From Pocillopora verrucosa (lineage: Eukaryota; Cnidaria; Anthozoa; Scleractinia; Pocilloporidae): a stretch of DNA of 64,000 nucleotides. The translations under genes were made by a program, and so were the position numbers. Numbering within the stretch: the first letter of the stretch is position 1; every line of letters starts with the position of its first letter. The notes under the pieces are model-generated. The model ran no database searches. It was not told the DNA's origin and saw only the letters and a list, made by a program, of their open reading frames with translations. Below are positions 1-13,518 of this stretch, piece by piece. The stretch lies in the NCBI RefSeq assembly GCF_036669915.1, contig NC_089314.1, positions 7,880,958-7,944,957 on the forward strand. Reading direction: 5' to 3'.

Positions 1-1536
1 TCCAAAATCGCACTATTGTGCTTCTTCTTTAGGAATTTAAGATTTAACCACATCTCCAAAAATGGCAGGGCTGTCGTTTTATTTGCATTAACTATTAATA
101 GCTGAAAGCCTCCCGTGCTATTGGCTGCAGTTCAGTGTGTGTATCTGAGGCATTTACAAATTTAGTTTGAACTGCTTTCTACATAAGGACATAGTCTCAT
201 TGTCCTTAATATGTACTCAACGCTAATTCATTCAGTGCGACCAGCCACTATAATCCGTGTTTTGCCGAGCCAATGAAGTCATTTTATTGAAGTCATATAT
301 ATAAGCTGTCATCTCGCCAAGCACGACATGATATTAGGATATTTGTAATCACCAAGGACCTTGTAAGATGACTGTTTTTTTAAACTACTTTATTCTTAAC
401 AGTAATTTGCAATCCACATACATCACCTCCCAGTTTGCTAACTTAAAAGTATGGACAGGATTAGACTGGTTTCTAGTACTTACCAGAACAAAACGAAATC
501 TCCGAGCTACATCTTCCAAATACGTCTCGGTATATTATAGTGATTAAAACACAATTACATCGAACACCATTAAACAAGGAGGAGGAAGCACTACGCATGT
601 TTTAAACATAATCAAAATGGGCTAGAATATATTCATGTTCATTTGAAAGGAAATTCTAGGAAGTATTTTGGTTACTGTGGACCAGCGCTTTAATATTTCT
701 AGAATGGTCACTCTATAGCCTATCCACCACAATTTAATTGATCTACAGTGATGCTGGGTACGCTGTAAAAAGGACCAGGTGTTTTTCGGTTTGACAATAG
801 CTTCACAAGAAAAGCCTTATCCCTGCTTGGTGTTAAGCTATGATAACTGAAACAAAATGAAACGACTCACTGCCACCAGGAAACTTATTCAAATATATCG
901 TTTGATTTGTAATGATTTTATTGTTCATATGAAAGACGTGTTTCAGTGACAACTTTCCATCATTCCCAATGTAAATTCAAAATTGTCATTGCTTGGTCAA
1001 ATTGGCGGTTCTTTATGTACATAAGGTTTCGGCTTATAGCCAGCAACGTGTGTAAAACAAAATCAGACTCAGTTGTGTATTGACACTCCTGTGTTCTCCT
1101 TAAGTTCAACATAAACCAACGATGTAAACCTGTTGGCGTCAAATGTTTCATTATTAGGTGACATCTTCATCTCGTATTTATTCTCTTCACCTAATTTAAT
1201 TTATATTTATAATCTAAGAGGTGGAACATATTAGAATAAGGTTCAAAATGGTGGTACCTTCTCGATCCAATGGTATGGTTTTAACTCTCCGTTATTGTAC
1301 ATATTTCTCTGCCCGAGTCTTCTTCGGAATTTTTTTTTTTTCAATCAAGTTTATTTATGAAATGAAAACGAGTCCTATTAATCAAAAAATCGGTTCTAGT
1401 TATCCTACCGAAGCGAGACGCTATTGTAAAGACCACTTACGCTCAGAGTTGGGGTGAATTATTTATCTATCTCAGTTTGATAGTCTATATAATTTCTTGT
1501 CATTTCAGACGAGCTAATCATAAAGACTAACTTGGC
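1..1536. other. Upstream non-coding region
   Basis: No convincing coding exon was found; the short open frames here are low-complexity and lack domain-like content. A polypyrimidine stretch followed by CAG ends at about 1508, 29 bases before the first ATG of the coiled-coil gene. It looks like a 3' splice site, which would put an intron in that gene's 5' UTR. Confidence 0.5.
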
Positions 1537-4500
1537 ATGGCTGATGAAGATGAAAGTGCCGAAAACTTCGAAAGTCCACAAGGGGCTGAAGAATTAGTTA
1601 GAAATCTTCTTGAACAGGTGAAGACCATCGGAGAAAAGGTAAAGAAAAGAAAGAACACCTGGAGGAGGTTTCAGAAAAGTATCACAATGAAGCGAGGCAT
1701 CTTCAGGGAATTCTTCAAAACTATATGAGTTGAGGGGATCGTTCAGTGAAGGAGAGAGAATTCAAGCTGAGTTTGAAGAATTTTGTGAATCGCTACCTTG
1801 AGATCCCAAGACCTTACCGTGAAGCTGGAGAAGTTGGATGCCCATCCTAGACGATGTCCGCGTTGAGGAAGAAAAAATACCTAAGTTCAGTGAGCAGGCT
1901 CTCAACATAGACACCGCGTCGCTGTCTACCGGAGAAGGTCGCAAAGAGTTTTTAGACTTGAAACAAGATGTTGACGATTGGTTTGACACTGTTCGCCTTA
2001 AGTTTAAGGAGGGAAAGAAGAGAAAATTGAGCCTGTATACCAAAGGAAATGTCGAGGACCTTTCTCACTCGTTACATGCTTGGAGGAAAGCTTCTGAGGT
2101 TGCTAGAGAATATGGTCGCAAGCTGACGATCCTGAAGTCTAACGAACAAGACCTGACGGAGGAAATGCATAGGATGAGAGGTGAAATAGAGGGGCTAAAG
2201 AATCACAATAAAACATTAGATGACGAGATTTCACTTTTGCGTGGAAAATTGTTGGAGGCGGAACAGACAATTCTTGAAAATCAAACTCTGCATGAGGACA
2301 TTACTGAAGACTTGAGAGAGAAACTGAAAGAACTTCGCGAGGAGTTAAGCTGTGAAAAACGCACTACTTTTGGAAAGGAAATGGAAGCAGACGAGCTCAG
2401 AGGAAAACTGTATGAACTGCAATCAGTAGACGACCTCAGCCAGAAGAAGATTGAAATGCTTCAGGATCGTACAAAGCTATTAGAGGAAGATATTGAATCC
2501 CTTAGGGAGCGGTTACTAGCAGGAGAAAAAGATAAAGAAGATGCAGAATCACTTCTATTTGAACTACAAAGGGAACTAGAGGTCCTTAATGATGCCAATG
2601 ATGAGGAAGATGTAGGGGACAACAAGACCAACGACTACAGTCGTGTAAACAAATTGGTGCAGACACTGAAGAAAAAATTAGAAGAAAATCAAGGATATAT
2701 CGAAAATTTAGAAAGTGAAATCAAAGGGGAGAAGAATCGTAACCACGAAAATGCAGACGAAATTGAGAAGCTGTTGCAAAGAATTGAAGTCGAGGAGAAA
2801 GGGAAGGAGGAGCAGGGAAAACTGATTGATACAATACGTAACTTACTGGACGAAAATGAAAAACTGGCCGCAGATCTAGAATCCCAAAATAAAGCTTTGA
2901 ATGAAGACATCAGTGAAGAAAGATCAAGAGTAATGGAACTACGAGGGAGAGTAGGGGAGCTCCAGGAAGCCATCAATGACGAGAAGAAGGCCAACTTTGA
3001 TATGGAAATGGAAGTTTCTAGACTTAAACATAAAGTAGAGGATGAGGAAACTAAAAGTGAGCTTGGCCTTAGGCGGATAGAGCTTCTACAAGAAGAAATC
3101 GCAACCTTACTGAATACCATTAAAGAAAAAGTGGAAATAATCGAAGAACTTCGCTCTCAATTAAGCGATTACGAAGAAATTAAAGGAAAACTAAAAGCTG
3201 AGAGACAACGAAACGAAAGCAATGAGCAAAGTATCGTGGAACTTCAGAACAGAATGGTTCAAAACGAAGACGCATTACAAAAAAAGGAGACCGAGATAAG
3301 AAATATCAGAGAAGAACTAAAAGACACTAAAGAAAAACTAGAGGGCGTGGAGAAAGAATTAGAGTGGATTAAAGAAAACAATAACTTGTTGTCAGGGATT
3401 CTTCAAGAAAAAGACAGAACATTGCTGGAAAAGGAGGAAAGGCTGAAGCAAGCTTTGGTTAATCTCGACTCGGAGCGCACAGTTCAGAATGAATATTCAT
3501 TAAAATGTAATATGCTTGAAAAGAAGATATATCTAACAGAATCGGAGAACAGCGAAATTACAAAAGTGGCTGAACTGGCCGAGAATGAATTGCAAAAGGA
3601 AAGAGAAAAATGTGTTCACAAAGAAAACGAAATTTCGAAACTCAAGGAAGAAATTGAGGAGGAACGTAGGAAAAACTTGGAAAGTCAACGCGTTATCCAA
3701 GAACTCGATGAACAACTTTCAGAAGCCGATGCTTTAAATCAGTATAACCAAGGTATTAAATCAAGCTCCATCGAAAACATTATGGAAGCGGAGAAGCAAA
3801 ACGAGCAGCTTCTCAACATCATCGAAGAACTGAAAGAAAATGTCAATGAGAAAGAACTTGGTATCGAAGAACTTGTCTCGAGCTACGCTGTTGAGGAGCA
3901 GAGGCTTAGGGATGAATTATCACAACTAAAAGATCAGTTAGGGCTGTCAAAAATGGATAATCAGACAAAATCTGAGATTATAAGGTATCTCAAGGATGAA
4001 ATTGAACGAATGCGCAATGTGATGAGGATCAAAGCATCCATACTCGGGACTGATGAAGAAGGGGTCCAACAAAAGGAGAGAGTGGCCGAGCATGTTGAAC
4101 AGCTTGAACAAGGGCTTGGCTTGAACCGTGACCGCTCTGAAGGGCGTGAAGATTTCGACTTTGATGAGGAACTAGAAGAACGAAAAGCTGAAGTACAAGA
4201 ACTTTTGGAGATTCTAGAAGGTGAAAAGGAGAAAAATATCATGTACGAGGAAATGATACAACAACTAGAGGAAATGGTGAAGTTGCAAGACGAAATAACA
4301 GATGCTGATGAATCAGACGGTGTAGGAACAGAGAGGGCAAATGAGACCAGGAAAGAATTTTATGCTAAGAAAGAAGAGTACAAGCGTCAGAAACAGGAAA
4401 ACCTCCGAAGTGAACTCTCTAAATTAGAGGAGATTGTAGAAGACCTTCGCGGCAGACTAAGAGCAGAGCAGAGACATGTAAAAGACCGGGATAATCTCAT

Positions 4501-7500
4501 CAAGACGTTAAATCAAGCCAGCAACAGAGATCTTGCCAGAAACGAAGAGCTTTCGGCACAGCTACAAGCCATGAAAGATAAGGCCAAGCAGCAGCTTGAA
4601 CACTCTGAGGAGATGGCAAAAAAGGTAGAGGACGGTCAAAAACTGATCAGGGACCTAGAAATGCAAGTAGAAAAGGAGAGACTGCGCGCCTTGACCATTG
4701 AAGAACTGCTATCATCTGAGAAAGGCCAATCAAAGGAAAAGAAAGAAGCCACAAAGGATCTCAAACGTAGGGTCGAGGAATATCAGAAAACTGTCAACGA
4801 CATTAAAGGAAAGGTAGATAAGATCAATCGGCATTTACACTGCATGTCTCCTGGCTCTCACGAGTCTCACCGCATGGGCTCTTCTGATGTTTCAGTCAAA
4901 AGAATCAACGAGCGACTTGCCTCTCATAGCTCTTTCATAAGGGAGCTTAAGGCTAGCATGAGTGCCGTGGAGGAAACCAGCAAGAGCATACGAGCCGAAT
5001 TGCGAACTCAGACGGACAGAAGAAAGAAGCAAGAGAAGAATATTGATGATCTATTGGGAAAATCTGCAGAGTACGATAACCTTGTAGAAGACATGAAACG
5101 AGAGCTCGGGGAAATTAGGAAGAGGTACCAGGAGTTGAGTGGCGAGCTTGGACCGGACGAAGATGGTGATTCAGCAAGTGGCAGGCCAGAAAGTCCTACT
5201 AAACTTGTTCGACTCATGCCTGAGCATGAGTTAAGCAAGCAGTTATCACACTTTGAAGAGCTTTTAGAAACTATATTTTCAGAAGAAGCTCAAAGGATCG
5301 AAGAATTGCAATCAAAGCTGGATGAAGTATTCAAGAAGAACATTGAGTTTTCAGTAGTCATGAGAGAGATAAGAGACAACTTGGAAGAGGAAAAGGTGAA
5401 ACGAGGACCATGGGAAGTTGAAAGAGATGAACTGAAAGCGGCAGTAGCGAAGAGCGAGGTAAAGATTGATCATTTAGTTATCAGTCTTCAACAAGAGGAA
5501 ATGGCAAAACAAAGGCTTCATGATCAAATTCAGCAACTAGAGGAGGAAGTTAAGGAGAAAGAGAAGAGGATTACAACAGTGCAAGTGGAAATTCGCGAAA
5601 CTGAAGGAACAATTCAGAGGCTAGAAAAAGAGCTGGCAGAAGAGAAAGAGAGAAATTTTGACTTACAAGAGCGAGTAATGAAGGAAATGGAAGACAGTCT
5701 TCAAGAAAGCAAGACAAAGCTGGACGAAATTCGCGTGCAAGCTGAGCAAGAGATGCGAAAGACGGCTGATCAATCTGCAGCGGAGAAATCAGAAAAAGAA
5801 GTGCGAATAAAAGAACTGGAAAAAGATATGTTAAAGCAAGGTGATGTCTTAGACGAGCTGAGATCGTTTTTAGAAAAAGAACAAAATCAAGTGTTTGAAT
5901 TGAACGAGCGCCTAGAAATAGAGCGAAACCACTCGGCAATGAAAGAAAATATGATCGAAAACCTCAAAGAAAAACTAAGGAGGGAGTCCGAGCGAAGTGA
6001 GGAGCTACGTAAGCTTATCGAAGAGGCGGAAGATAGAACACTTAGACTCAGTGAAGCTCTGACTCAAGAACAAGTTCGCGGAGTTGAACGAGAGGAGGCC
6101 ATGAAACATTTGCGTGACCGAATAAATGAAGAACAGCATAAGTTAAGCGAGTCCAAGGATGCTTTGGAAGAAGAACTCCAGCTAACGAAACAGTTACGAG
6201 AAAAATTGTCTTTTGAGCAGCTTTTGAAGTCGGAATTCGAAAGAGAACTTGACAAAGTAAAATCAAAACTTTCCGAGGAGCGGAAAACTAAGGAAAATCT
6301 TCAGGAACTGTTGTGTAGGGACAAGAATCTGGTGTATGAATCGGAAAATAAATTAAGAGAGCAATTAGACGACGCAAAAGAGAAAGAAAAACTAATACAT
6401 GAACTTAAATCCGATTTAGAAACAGAACGAAAGTGTTATAAAATTCTGTCGGAAAGATTGCAATGCGAGCAGAATCGAATTGTGGAGTTGGAGGAAAAAC
6501 TTAAAGAGACAGAATCAGTGATAAGTTCTGATAGAGAAATGATAGACTGTTTGCGAGATGACAGCTTAAAAGGGGATGAAAAACTCTTCGAGATTTTGGA
6601 AAAGTTAGAACGAACAGAGAAACTAAACAGAGAGAAGGAAGAAGAGATTGGTAGTCTAGTCACCGACTTAGCAGCAGAGAGAAAACGAACAGAGGGTCTT
6701 ATGGAAAATTTAGAAAGTGAAAGGTTTACAAAAGCCAAAATGGAGGAGAGAATTAAGGAACTAGAAGAAACAAATGCGAAGGATGAACTCCTCTTCCAGG
6801 AACTTCGAAACAAAGTTGATGTCGAGGTGGTGAAGAATCGTGAAATTGCAGAAAAACACGACCAAGAAAAAATGACAAATCAGATGTTTCGGGATAAGGT
6901 GCGTGAATTGGAGTCTCAAGTAGCACAAGACAGTGAAATTTTCGAAGAGCTCAATAGAACTATTGAGATAGAACGAGAGCAAAGTCGAAAGCTCGATGAA
7001 TTGCTTCACCAGGAGAGAAATGAGACTGTCCGACGCGACAACGTTTTGACTGAGTTGGAGGGACAACTCTTTAATGAGCGCATAACTAAAGAGGAACTGC
7101 AGGGTCAGCTAGAATCAGAAAAGCGGAATAACAGCGATTTACATGACTTGCTAAGGACCAGTCGTGAGGACGAGTTCAGCAGAAGGGAAGTAGAAAGAAA
7201 ACTCGCCGAGGAGATGAAATATGAAGTAGAGGAGAAAATCGCAATTCAAGCAAAGAAAGCTGAAGAACTTGAATCCATGCTTGAAGCAGAAAAATTAAAC
7301 GTTATGGAGAGAGACGCTTCAAGGCAAGAATTGCAGAGATCCGTTGAACAAAGAGATTTCTGGCTATCACAGCTAGCAGATGAACTCACCAAAGATATGG
7401 AAGAAAGTCAAAGTTCTACTGACGAAGAGAAGGAACTGCGTACGCAAGACTTGAAATCAGGTGCTGGACCTTCCGTATGGGCTCAGGAAAGTGTATTAAA

Positions 7501-10500
7501 TCCAGTGGAGAGCAGTCCCTATGACAACCTTTTCGGGAAAATATTGGCAGGAAGAGATACGAAAAGAAACGTCAAGCTCAAGTCAAAAGAACGCAAAAGA
7601 AGACTTAAAGAGAAAGAGATGCTGTTAGAGGAAGCTAACAGGAAATTTGATGATGAAAGAAAATTGAACGAAGAAAAGGTCGCTGAGCTGCGAGCTAGCA
7701 AAGATAGAATGAAGCTCTTCGAGAGCGAAAACCACACAAACAAAAGAGATTCTGAGAAGCTTCGAGATGAGCTGGAAAACGAACAAATCCGAAGCCAATC
7801 TTTTGAAGTTTATTAGCTGAGCAACAAAAATCAAATCGGGATCAAAACGAGCTGGTTAAATCACTGGAAGACAGGGTGAACGAGGGATATAAGCGATTGC
7901 ATGTAGCTACACAACAATACGAAGAACAGTTGAGAGAGAATCGAACACGGCAAGAGGAAATTATCAAACTACGAGACTTGTGCGAAGTGCAAGAAGATAA
8001 GATTGAAGAGTTAGATAAGGAGCTTAGGACCTTAAAGACCCTTCACCAAGAAAAAGATTACCTTACAAGAGAGACCTTTGATCAGGTGAAAGATTTAAGA
8101 AAACAGCTGGATGGAGAATTGAGTAACATTGAAGACCAAAGGAAAGTACAAGAGATGAGAGGAAGTGACACCACCGACGCAATTCCCTGTCATGGTGAAG
8201 GATATAAGGCCCTTAGCAGTTTAAGAGAAGAGGTGGAAAACGTAAAGAAAGTCATTAACTACAAATTAAATGAGTTATCTGATCTTCGCCAACAAGTGGC
8301 TGGAAGAGGAGAAATTACAAGTGATCATCTTTCTCAAAAGAAGATACGAGAAAGAGCGGAAAAAGCAGAAAGCCAACTAAAGAAGCTTCAGTCGTCGTAT
8401 CATCTTCTTTTAACTGACGCTGAAATGAAAAAGTTTTTGGTGGAAGATGCTCAGACCGAGGCGAAAAATCTTAGAAGGGAGTTGAATGAGAAAAACATTT
8501 GCATTAAGGAGCTGAAGGACAAAGTGAAGTCTCCTCCTCCAGAAAAAACAATGATAGTAAAGGATGACAATGAAGTTCAGAAATTAAAATTATCTTTGTC
8601 ACAGCAAGACAAACTAATCCAAGACATGAAAAAGGAATATAAATCCAAACTGATCAAAAAAGAAGCTGAGCTAAGGGAGTTACAACTGTCTCTTCAGATA
8701 ATGAAGTCTATCTATCAAGGATTGAAGGCAGAGAAAGAAAGAGAGGACGCAGTTAAAAACGCAGAGAAAGCTCGAAAGAGCAAGGAGGATATTAGTGCTG
8801 CGATTGAAATGGTGAGCGACCTTCAACAACAAATCGATTGCCTTCAGGAGGAAATTACTGGTCATCAGCAGATGGCCCAGACCCTCAAAGAAAATGACAA
8901 AACCGCCAAATTGCCGAATGAAAATGACAAGAGCTATCTTAAAAGGCGTAGCAGCCTGCGTGGCGTTTTGTCTCTGCAAATTGACGAGAAAGAGAAGAAG
9001 CTTAAACGACTTAGGATGTTACTGAAATCCATCGAAAACCGATACGGAAAGGAAATGTTGGAAATCAAAGAGAATGAGACAAGTTTCAAGGGCGAACTAA
9101 CCTCAGATTCAGAGGGAGAGTCTAAAGAAATTATTCCTCAGGCTAGAGAAACCAGCCTTGAACAGTCATTGCCTCTACCTGATTTGGTGGGAACGACACA
9201 GAAAGCTTCCCTCACCGTACACAATGAAATCAGCCCAGGGTCAGCCTCTGTGGAAGACGACGAACAGTCGTGTTTTGAAACAGACGCTGTCCTTCACAGA
9301 AACCTGGATGACACACGAAGTATTTCACCTTTTAGCAAGAAAAGATTGTTTGTCTTATTTCTTTTTGTTACCCTCATTGGTGCCGTAGTATTTGCAGCTA
9401 CTTTAAAAGTATCAAATACCCTGATGGCTGGTGTTTTGACCACTGTTTTGATTCTGCTGTTTATTTCTCGGTTTAAGAGGACAGTGCTTAATATCTCTGA
9501 CGGAAGTTTAAAGAATCAGCTTTTCGCGATGGATCAACAAAAGAAAGAGCTTCTTGAAAAAATCGAGGAAATGAAACTACGTCAGGAAGGAGACACAGCC
9601 TTAATTGCAGACCTTAAGAGACAACTTGAAGAAGAAATTGCTGACAAAGAAGCGAAGCGGGTAGAAAGTGAAGAGATCATGGCGACCAAGGAGGAAATGT
9701 CTAATAAGCTGAGGAAATTAGAAGCAGAAGATTTTGAATCCAGAATGAAAATGGAGATCGAGAAAACAAAACTTTCCGAGGCCGAAAAAATGAAGAGGGG
9801 ATACGAGGAGTACAAAATGTTGAAAGAGGAGATTGATCATATGAAACGACTGCGTGAAAAAGAAATGGATGATAGAAAAGCCAAAATTTCAGAGCTTGAG
9901 AAGCTCGAAACTACTTCTGAAGAGGCGAGAGAAGATGGAATTAAAACTTTAAACTTGCCTATCTCTGTTCTTCCTATTTGCATTGCAGTTTCTGTGTTAC
10001 TTTGTCAGCTGGGCGGTTATCATTTCTTAGCGCCGTATATGATATTCTTCGTTTTGATAACTGTCGCCGCGAATGCGTGGTACTCCAAACGGAGGGTGTC
10101 CCAAGTATTACGCAACGAAAGACAAAACTTTGCCGAGCAAAACGAAGAAATGGATGACATGACCGAGCTCTTAGATAGACAGTTTGAAGTTGTGAAGTCC
10201 CAGAAGTCAGCAATTGACATGCTCATGAAAGAGATAGAAAAAGAAAAGCAAGAGAGGAAGGAAAAACGCACTACTCTTGCGAAGCTTATTTGGCAGCTGC
10301 AAGAGATGGAAGGAATGCAAAACATCATTTCAAAACAAGCTCCTAAAGCAAAAGAAGTCACAGAGCTTGAGGCTGCCGTAAGGTCCAAAGCCGAGGAGAA
10401 GGCTTTAGCTAGAGCAAAATTCTACAACACTATGATAAAAACGTTGAAAGAGATCAATGCCGACGATGAAGAAGACGACGAAATGACGGATGACTTGTGC

Positions 10501-10920
10501 AGTGCCGCACAAGAGTTAGCTGATTACGCCGAAGATCAACTAGAAGAGCAAAAGAAAAGAGAGCTTGAAAAAGAAAAGCCACAGCGCCCTAAAAAGAGAG
10601 AACGCTTTCAATGGAAGTCAATGACGCTTTTTGCTGTCAACTGTGCAACATTGGCCATTTCCCTCGCTCTTCAATCGTACTTAATTACAGCGCTGGTAGC
10701 CATTCAAGCTGCATTCTATGCTCTGCAATGGAAGGAGGGTTCGGTAGATCAGCTCAAGGAGAAGCTAAGGCGAGAAGCTACTCGAAATCGATCTTTACAA
10801 CTGGAAATAGAAAAGATGAAGACATTGCTAGAGACAGAGAAGACCTATAAGGTGTCTGACGAGTACGCGCTTGAAATCAAAGAGAGAAAGAAAGCCAGGA
10901 AATCCACGAAAATCAGTTGA
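1537..10920 (+). CDS. Giant intronless coiled-coil protein with three C-terminal membrane hairpins (frame broken)
   Basis: Two long frames, 1838-7816 (1992 codons) and 7876-10920 (1014 codons), plus a short N-terminal frame from 1537 form one gene. Almost the whole product is heptad-rich Glu/Lys/Leu/Gln sequence typical of long coiled coils (myosin-tail, golgin or giantin-like). In the second frame three paired hydrophobic stretches interrupt the coils at about residues 490-535, 693-740 and 915-955. Each is long enough for two membrane passes, and the tail after them is short and basic. The start at 1537 is chosen because the ATG has a good context (GGC ATG GCT) and is followed by acidic, coil-forming sequence. 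Between about 1637 and 1850 coil-like sequence hops through three frames, and at about 7815 it moves by -1; most shifts fit single missing bases in short homopolymers. Low-copy sequencing error or a decaying gene are both possible. No intron is seen in 9.4 kb. No family is recognised beyond coiled coil. An organelle tether or scaffold is inference only. Confidence 0.75.
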
Positions 10921-13518
10921 TAACACTTTCATTCTCAGGTGTGACGAAAAAGGAATTTTTCCTTACCAATGCAATACTTTTTGACTGAGTTGATAAGAAG
11001 AGAGTAAAATATCAACTAGAAATAGAAGTTTTTCTATTATTTTAGAGAAAATTGTCAGAGCTAGACCTATGGGAAATATATGGAAGGCAGTACGGATAAT
11101 TGGTATTTAGATTCGGAGATGAAAATGGATGACCGAGACATTTAAAGAAAATACTGGTATTTTAGGAAAATAGTAACTAATGGTATGAAATTTGAAACCT
11201 GAGATCAAACAAAAAGGAAAGAGAAAGCGGGAAAAAGAGAGCAGCACAAAACGAAAAGCACGGAGGTTTCTATGAATACTGAATGAACACCATGAGTGGT
11301 ACACTGATATGTCCTGTGCTGCTCATTGACTGGCTGAGCGAAAGAGAAGGTTTCGCTGATGTTTCGCGTGTTCATCTTGCTCCATATAAGGGTATTCCTT
11401 GATTGAAGAAATGTAGTTGTTTTCTCGGAGTCCAACGCTATTTATAGATGTTAATTTTTGTAGGCATGTTACTGTTCACATTATCCCTTATTGAACAACT
11501 CAATCGACATTGGAAAATTTGTATTTTAAAAATGAAATCGCTGAACTGAAAATAGTTCTATGTGAATTGCCACATGAATTAAATGTTTTCAGCAGTGTCG
11601 GTTTTTTTATCATTATTCTTATTAATAGTTCGTTTGATGTACAACTTTTAACAGTATTTCTTAGTTCTTGTAGCTATAGCCCTAAAGAAGAAGTTTTTCC
11701 ACTCTAAATTGTGTTGGTGTGGTCAATTACGAATTCAGGGACGATGTAAGTGGTTCTTTGGCAATAATTTTTCGAATTAAGCATCATTCCCAAGAGCAAG
11801 TGTGCAAGATAGCTTCTCTATTTCCTGAGTACTAGAGCATTCAACCAAAAAATTTTGAGCATCGCATCGCAGATTGGATCCCCATTGGGGCAGTCACGGT
11901 TTTTTCTTCATCTCGCGATTGAAGCACACAAAATTCACAATAGATTCTGTGTTTACATATACCTTCTCATTAAGAGGAATTGCGTGGTCTTGCCTTAAAC
12001 ATTGCTTCAAGGAATTACGTATACCTTGAGAGTAATTCTCGACGGGAATAGCGTTGTGCTGATGAAAGTATTCTTGAAGGGAGGTAATCCTCAATCCTAA
12101 GCTGAAATTAATAGAGGTGAATAGAAGTATTCTCATCGTTTTGTTTTGAATTATCTTACATTGCGACGGAATCAGCCTGCGTGATTAACAACACGTTAAA
12201 GCCTGTATTGAAAATTAAACATTTGGGTTGTTGAGGGTAACATTAATTAAACATTGCTCTCTCAAGAAGATCCCCAGTAGTTTTGAGCTACCATTTACAA
12301 TGTCTCCCTTTCAAGACGATGAATGCATCTGTTCAAATTGCCTTTAGAAGCAATTATAGGCCAAGGAAGTACACATTGACAACCTCGATTAATTAACAGA
12401 ATTTTTCAAGTTAATGAACCATTGGATTTTCATAATTCCTAACTTGTTCGTTTGATAAATGACAACCGTCTTTTATCAACAGCTTGTACACATTATAATA
12501 ACAATAAAATACTTGATTCCACCGATTATTTTGGCTTGAATTTAAATACTGGAGAGATCGAGAATGCACGTAAATATTTTAATCTATAAAGGAACCGGCG
12601 AGGTCAAAAGCTTTCGATAGATTTAAGGTCTCAAGTCTGAAAGTTACATTTATTGGCGAGTTTAAAACTTTTAAAAAGTAATATTACCTTGAAAACGACG
12701 TGACGTGTTGTAGTTTCAAATAGACATATATTACCAAATTGGGTTTTGAAATATTAATTTCTTCGCTTCTAAGATAATTTTTACCATCTTTGTAAAAAAA
12801 AATAATTAAGGAAAGTCTACATTATAATAACAATAAAGAACCTTTAAAGAGACATTTTATTTGGCCTGTATTGAAAAGCTTGACTGAAAGGAATGATCAT
12901 CATGAAATCTCTGGTAAAATGTACTCATAACAGATCTCATCACTTAATGCTTCATATCTGACAATACTCCTTTTCATGAGCTTGGAACTTAAAAGAATTA
13001 AAATTCGAACTGAAAACGTTCGGAAGAAAGATATGTATTTAATGAACTAGTCAATCATTAAGTAAACTGAAATTAACACTGCCTGTTATGACGCCACAAA
13101 AGTTTAGTAAATGTTGCTTCCTGAGGCCACGCTAAATTTAATTCAAATTCAATGGAGCCTTTCGGTAATTTTCGAAAGTAAAATTAAAGAGATTGTTTAC
13201 TTTAGTTATGGCAAAGAAATATATATGTTCTAACATCACGAAATCAAGAAAATATTTCCTAGGTTCCATGCACCAGAGAGATGAATAATCATTACTAAAT
13301 GTAAATGTTTGCCAAAGTTGATGACAGATGCCACAATAATTTCTAACGAGCAATTCAAGGTAACAATACGTAGAACTCAGAGGCATACTACTTCTTAAGA
13401 TTTGACAGGTTCTGCTCGCTCACACTGAGTAGCTTTGTTTTCCTTTTCTTACCGTAATCAGTGATTTCGGGGTGTAGTTGCTTGATTGCGGCGTTTCTAA
13501 GAAATACTGAACCTTAAT
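10921..13518. other. Intergenic region
   Basis: AT-rich spacer between the coiled-coil gene and the GPCR. Short open frames (for example minus strand 11894-12136) show no recognisable domain and no supporting splice signals. I see no RNA gene or mobile element. Confidence 0.5.

Noticed and set aside
2689-3120. Ser/Leu-rich minus-strand open frame inside the coiled-coil gene (also 3961-4242, 5571-5939, 6436-6813 and others)
   Set aside because: They are antisense shadows of Glu/Lys-rich heptad coding sequence; composition is that expected from the reverse complement, with no domain features.
7805-7820. Programmed -1 ribosomal frameshift at the break in the coiled-coil gene
   Set aside because: In the zero frame the site reads GAA GTT TAT TAG, which does not fit the X XXY YYZ slippery pattern; a one-base homopolymer error is simpler.
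11894-12136. 80-residue minus-strand frame in the intergenic region
   Set aside because: Composition is not unreasonable for a protein, but no domain, signal or splice context supports it.
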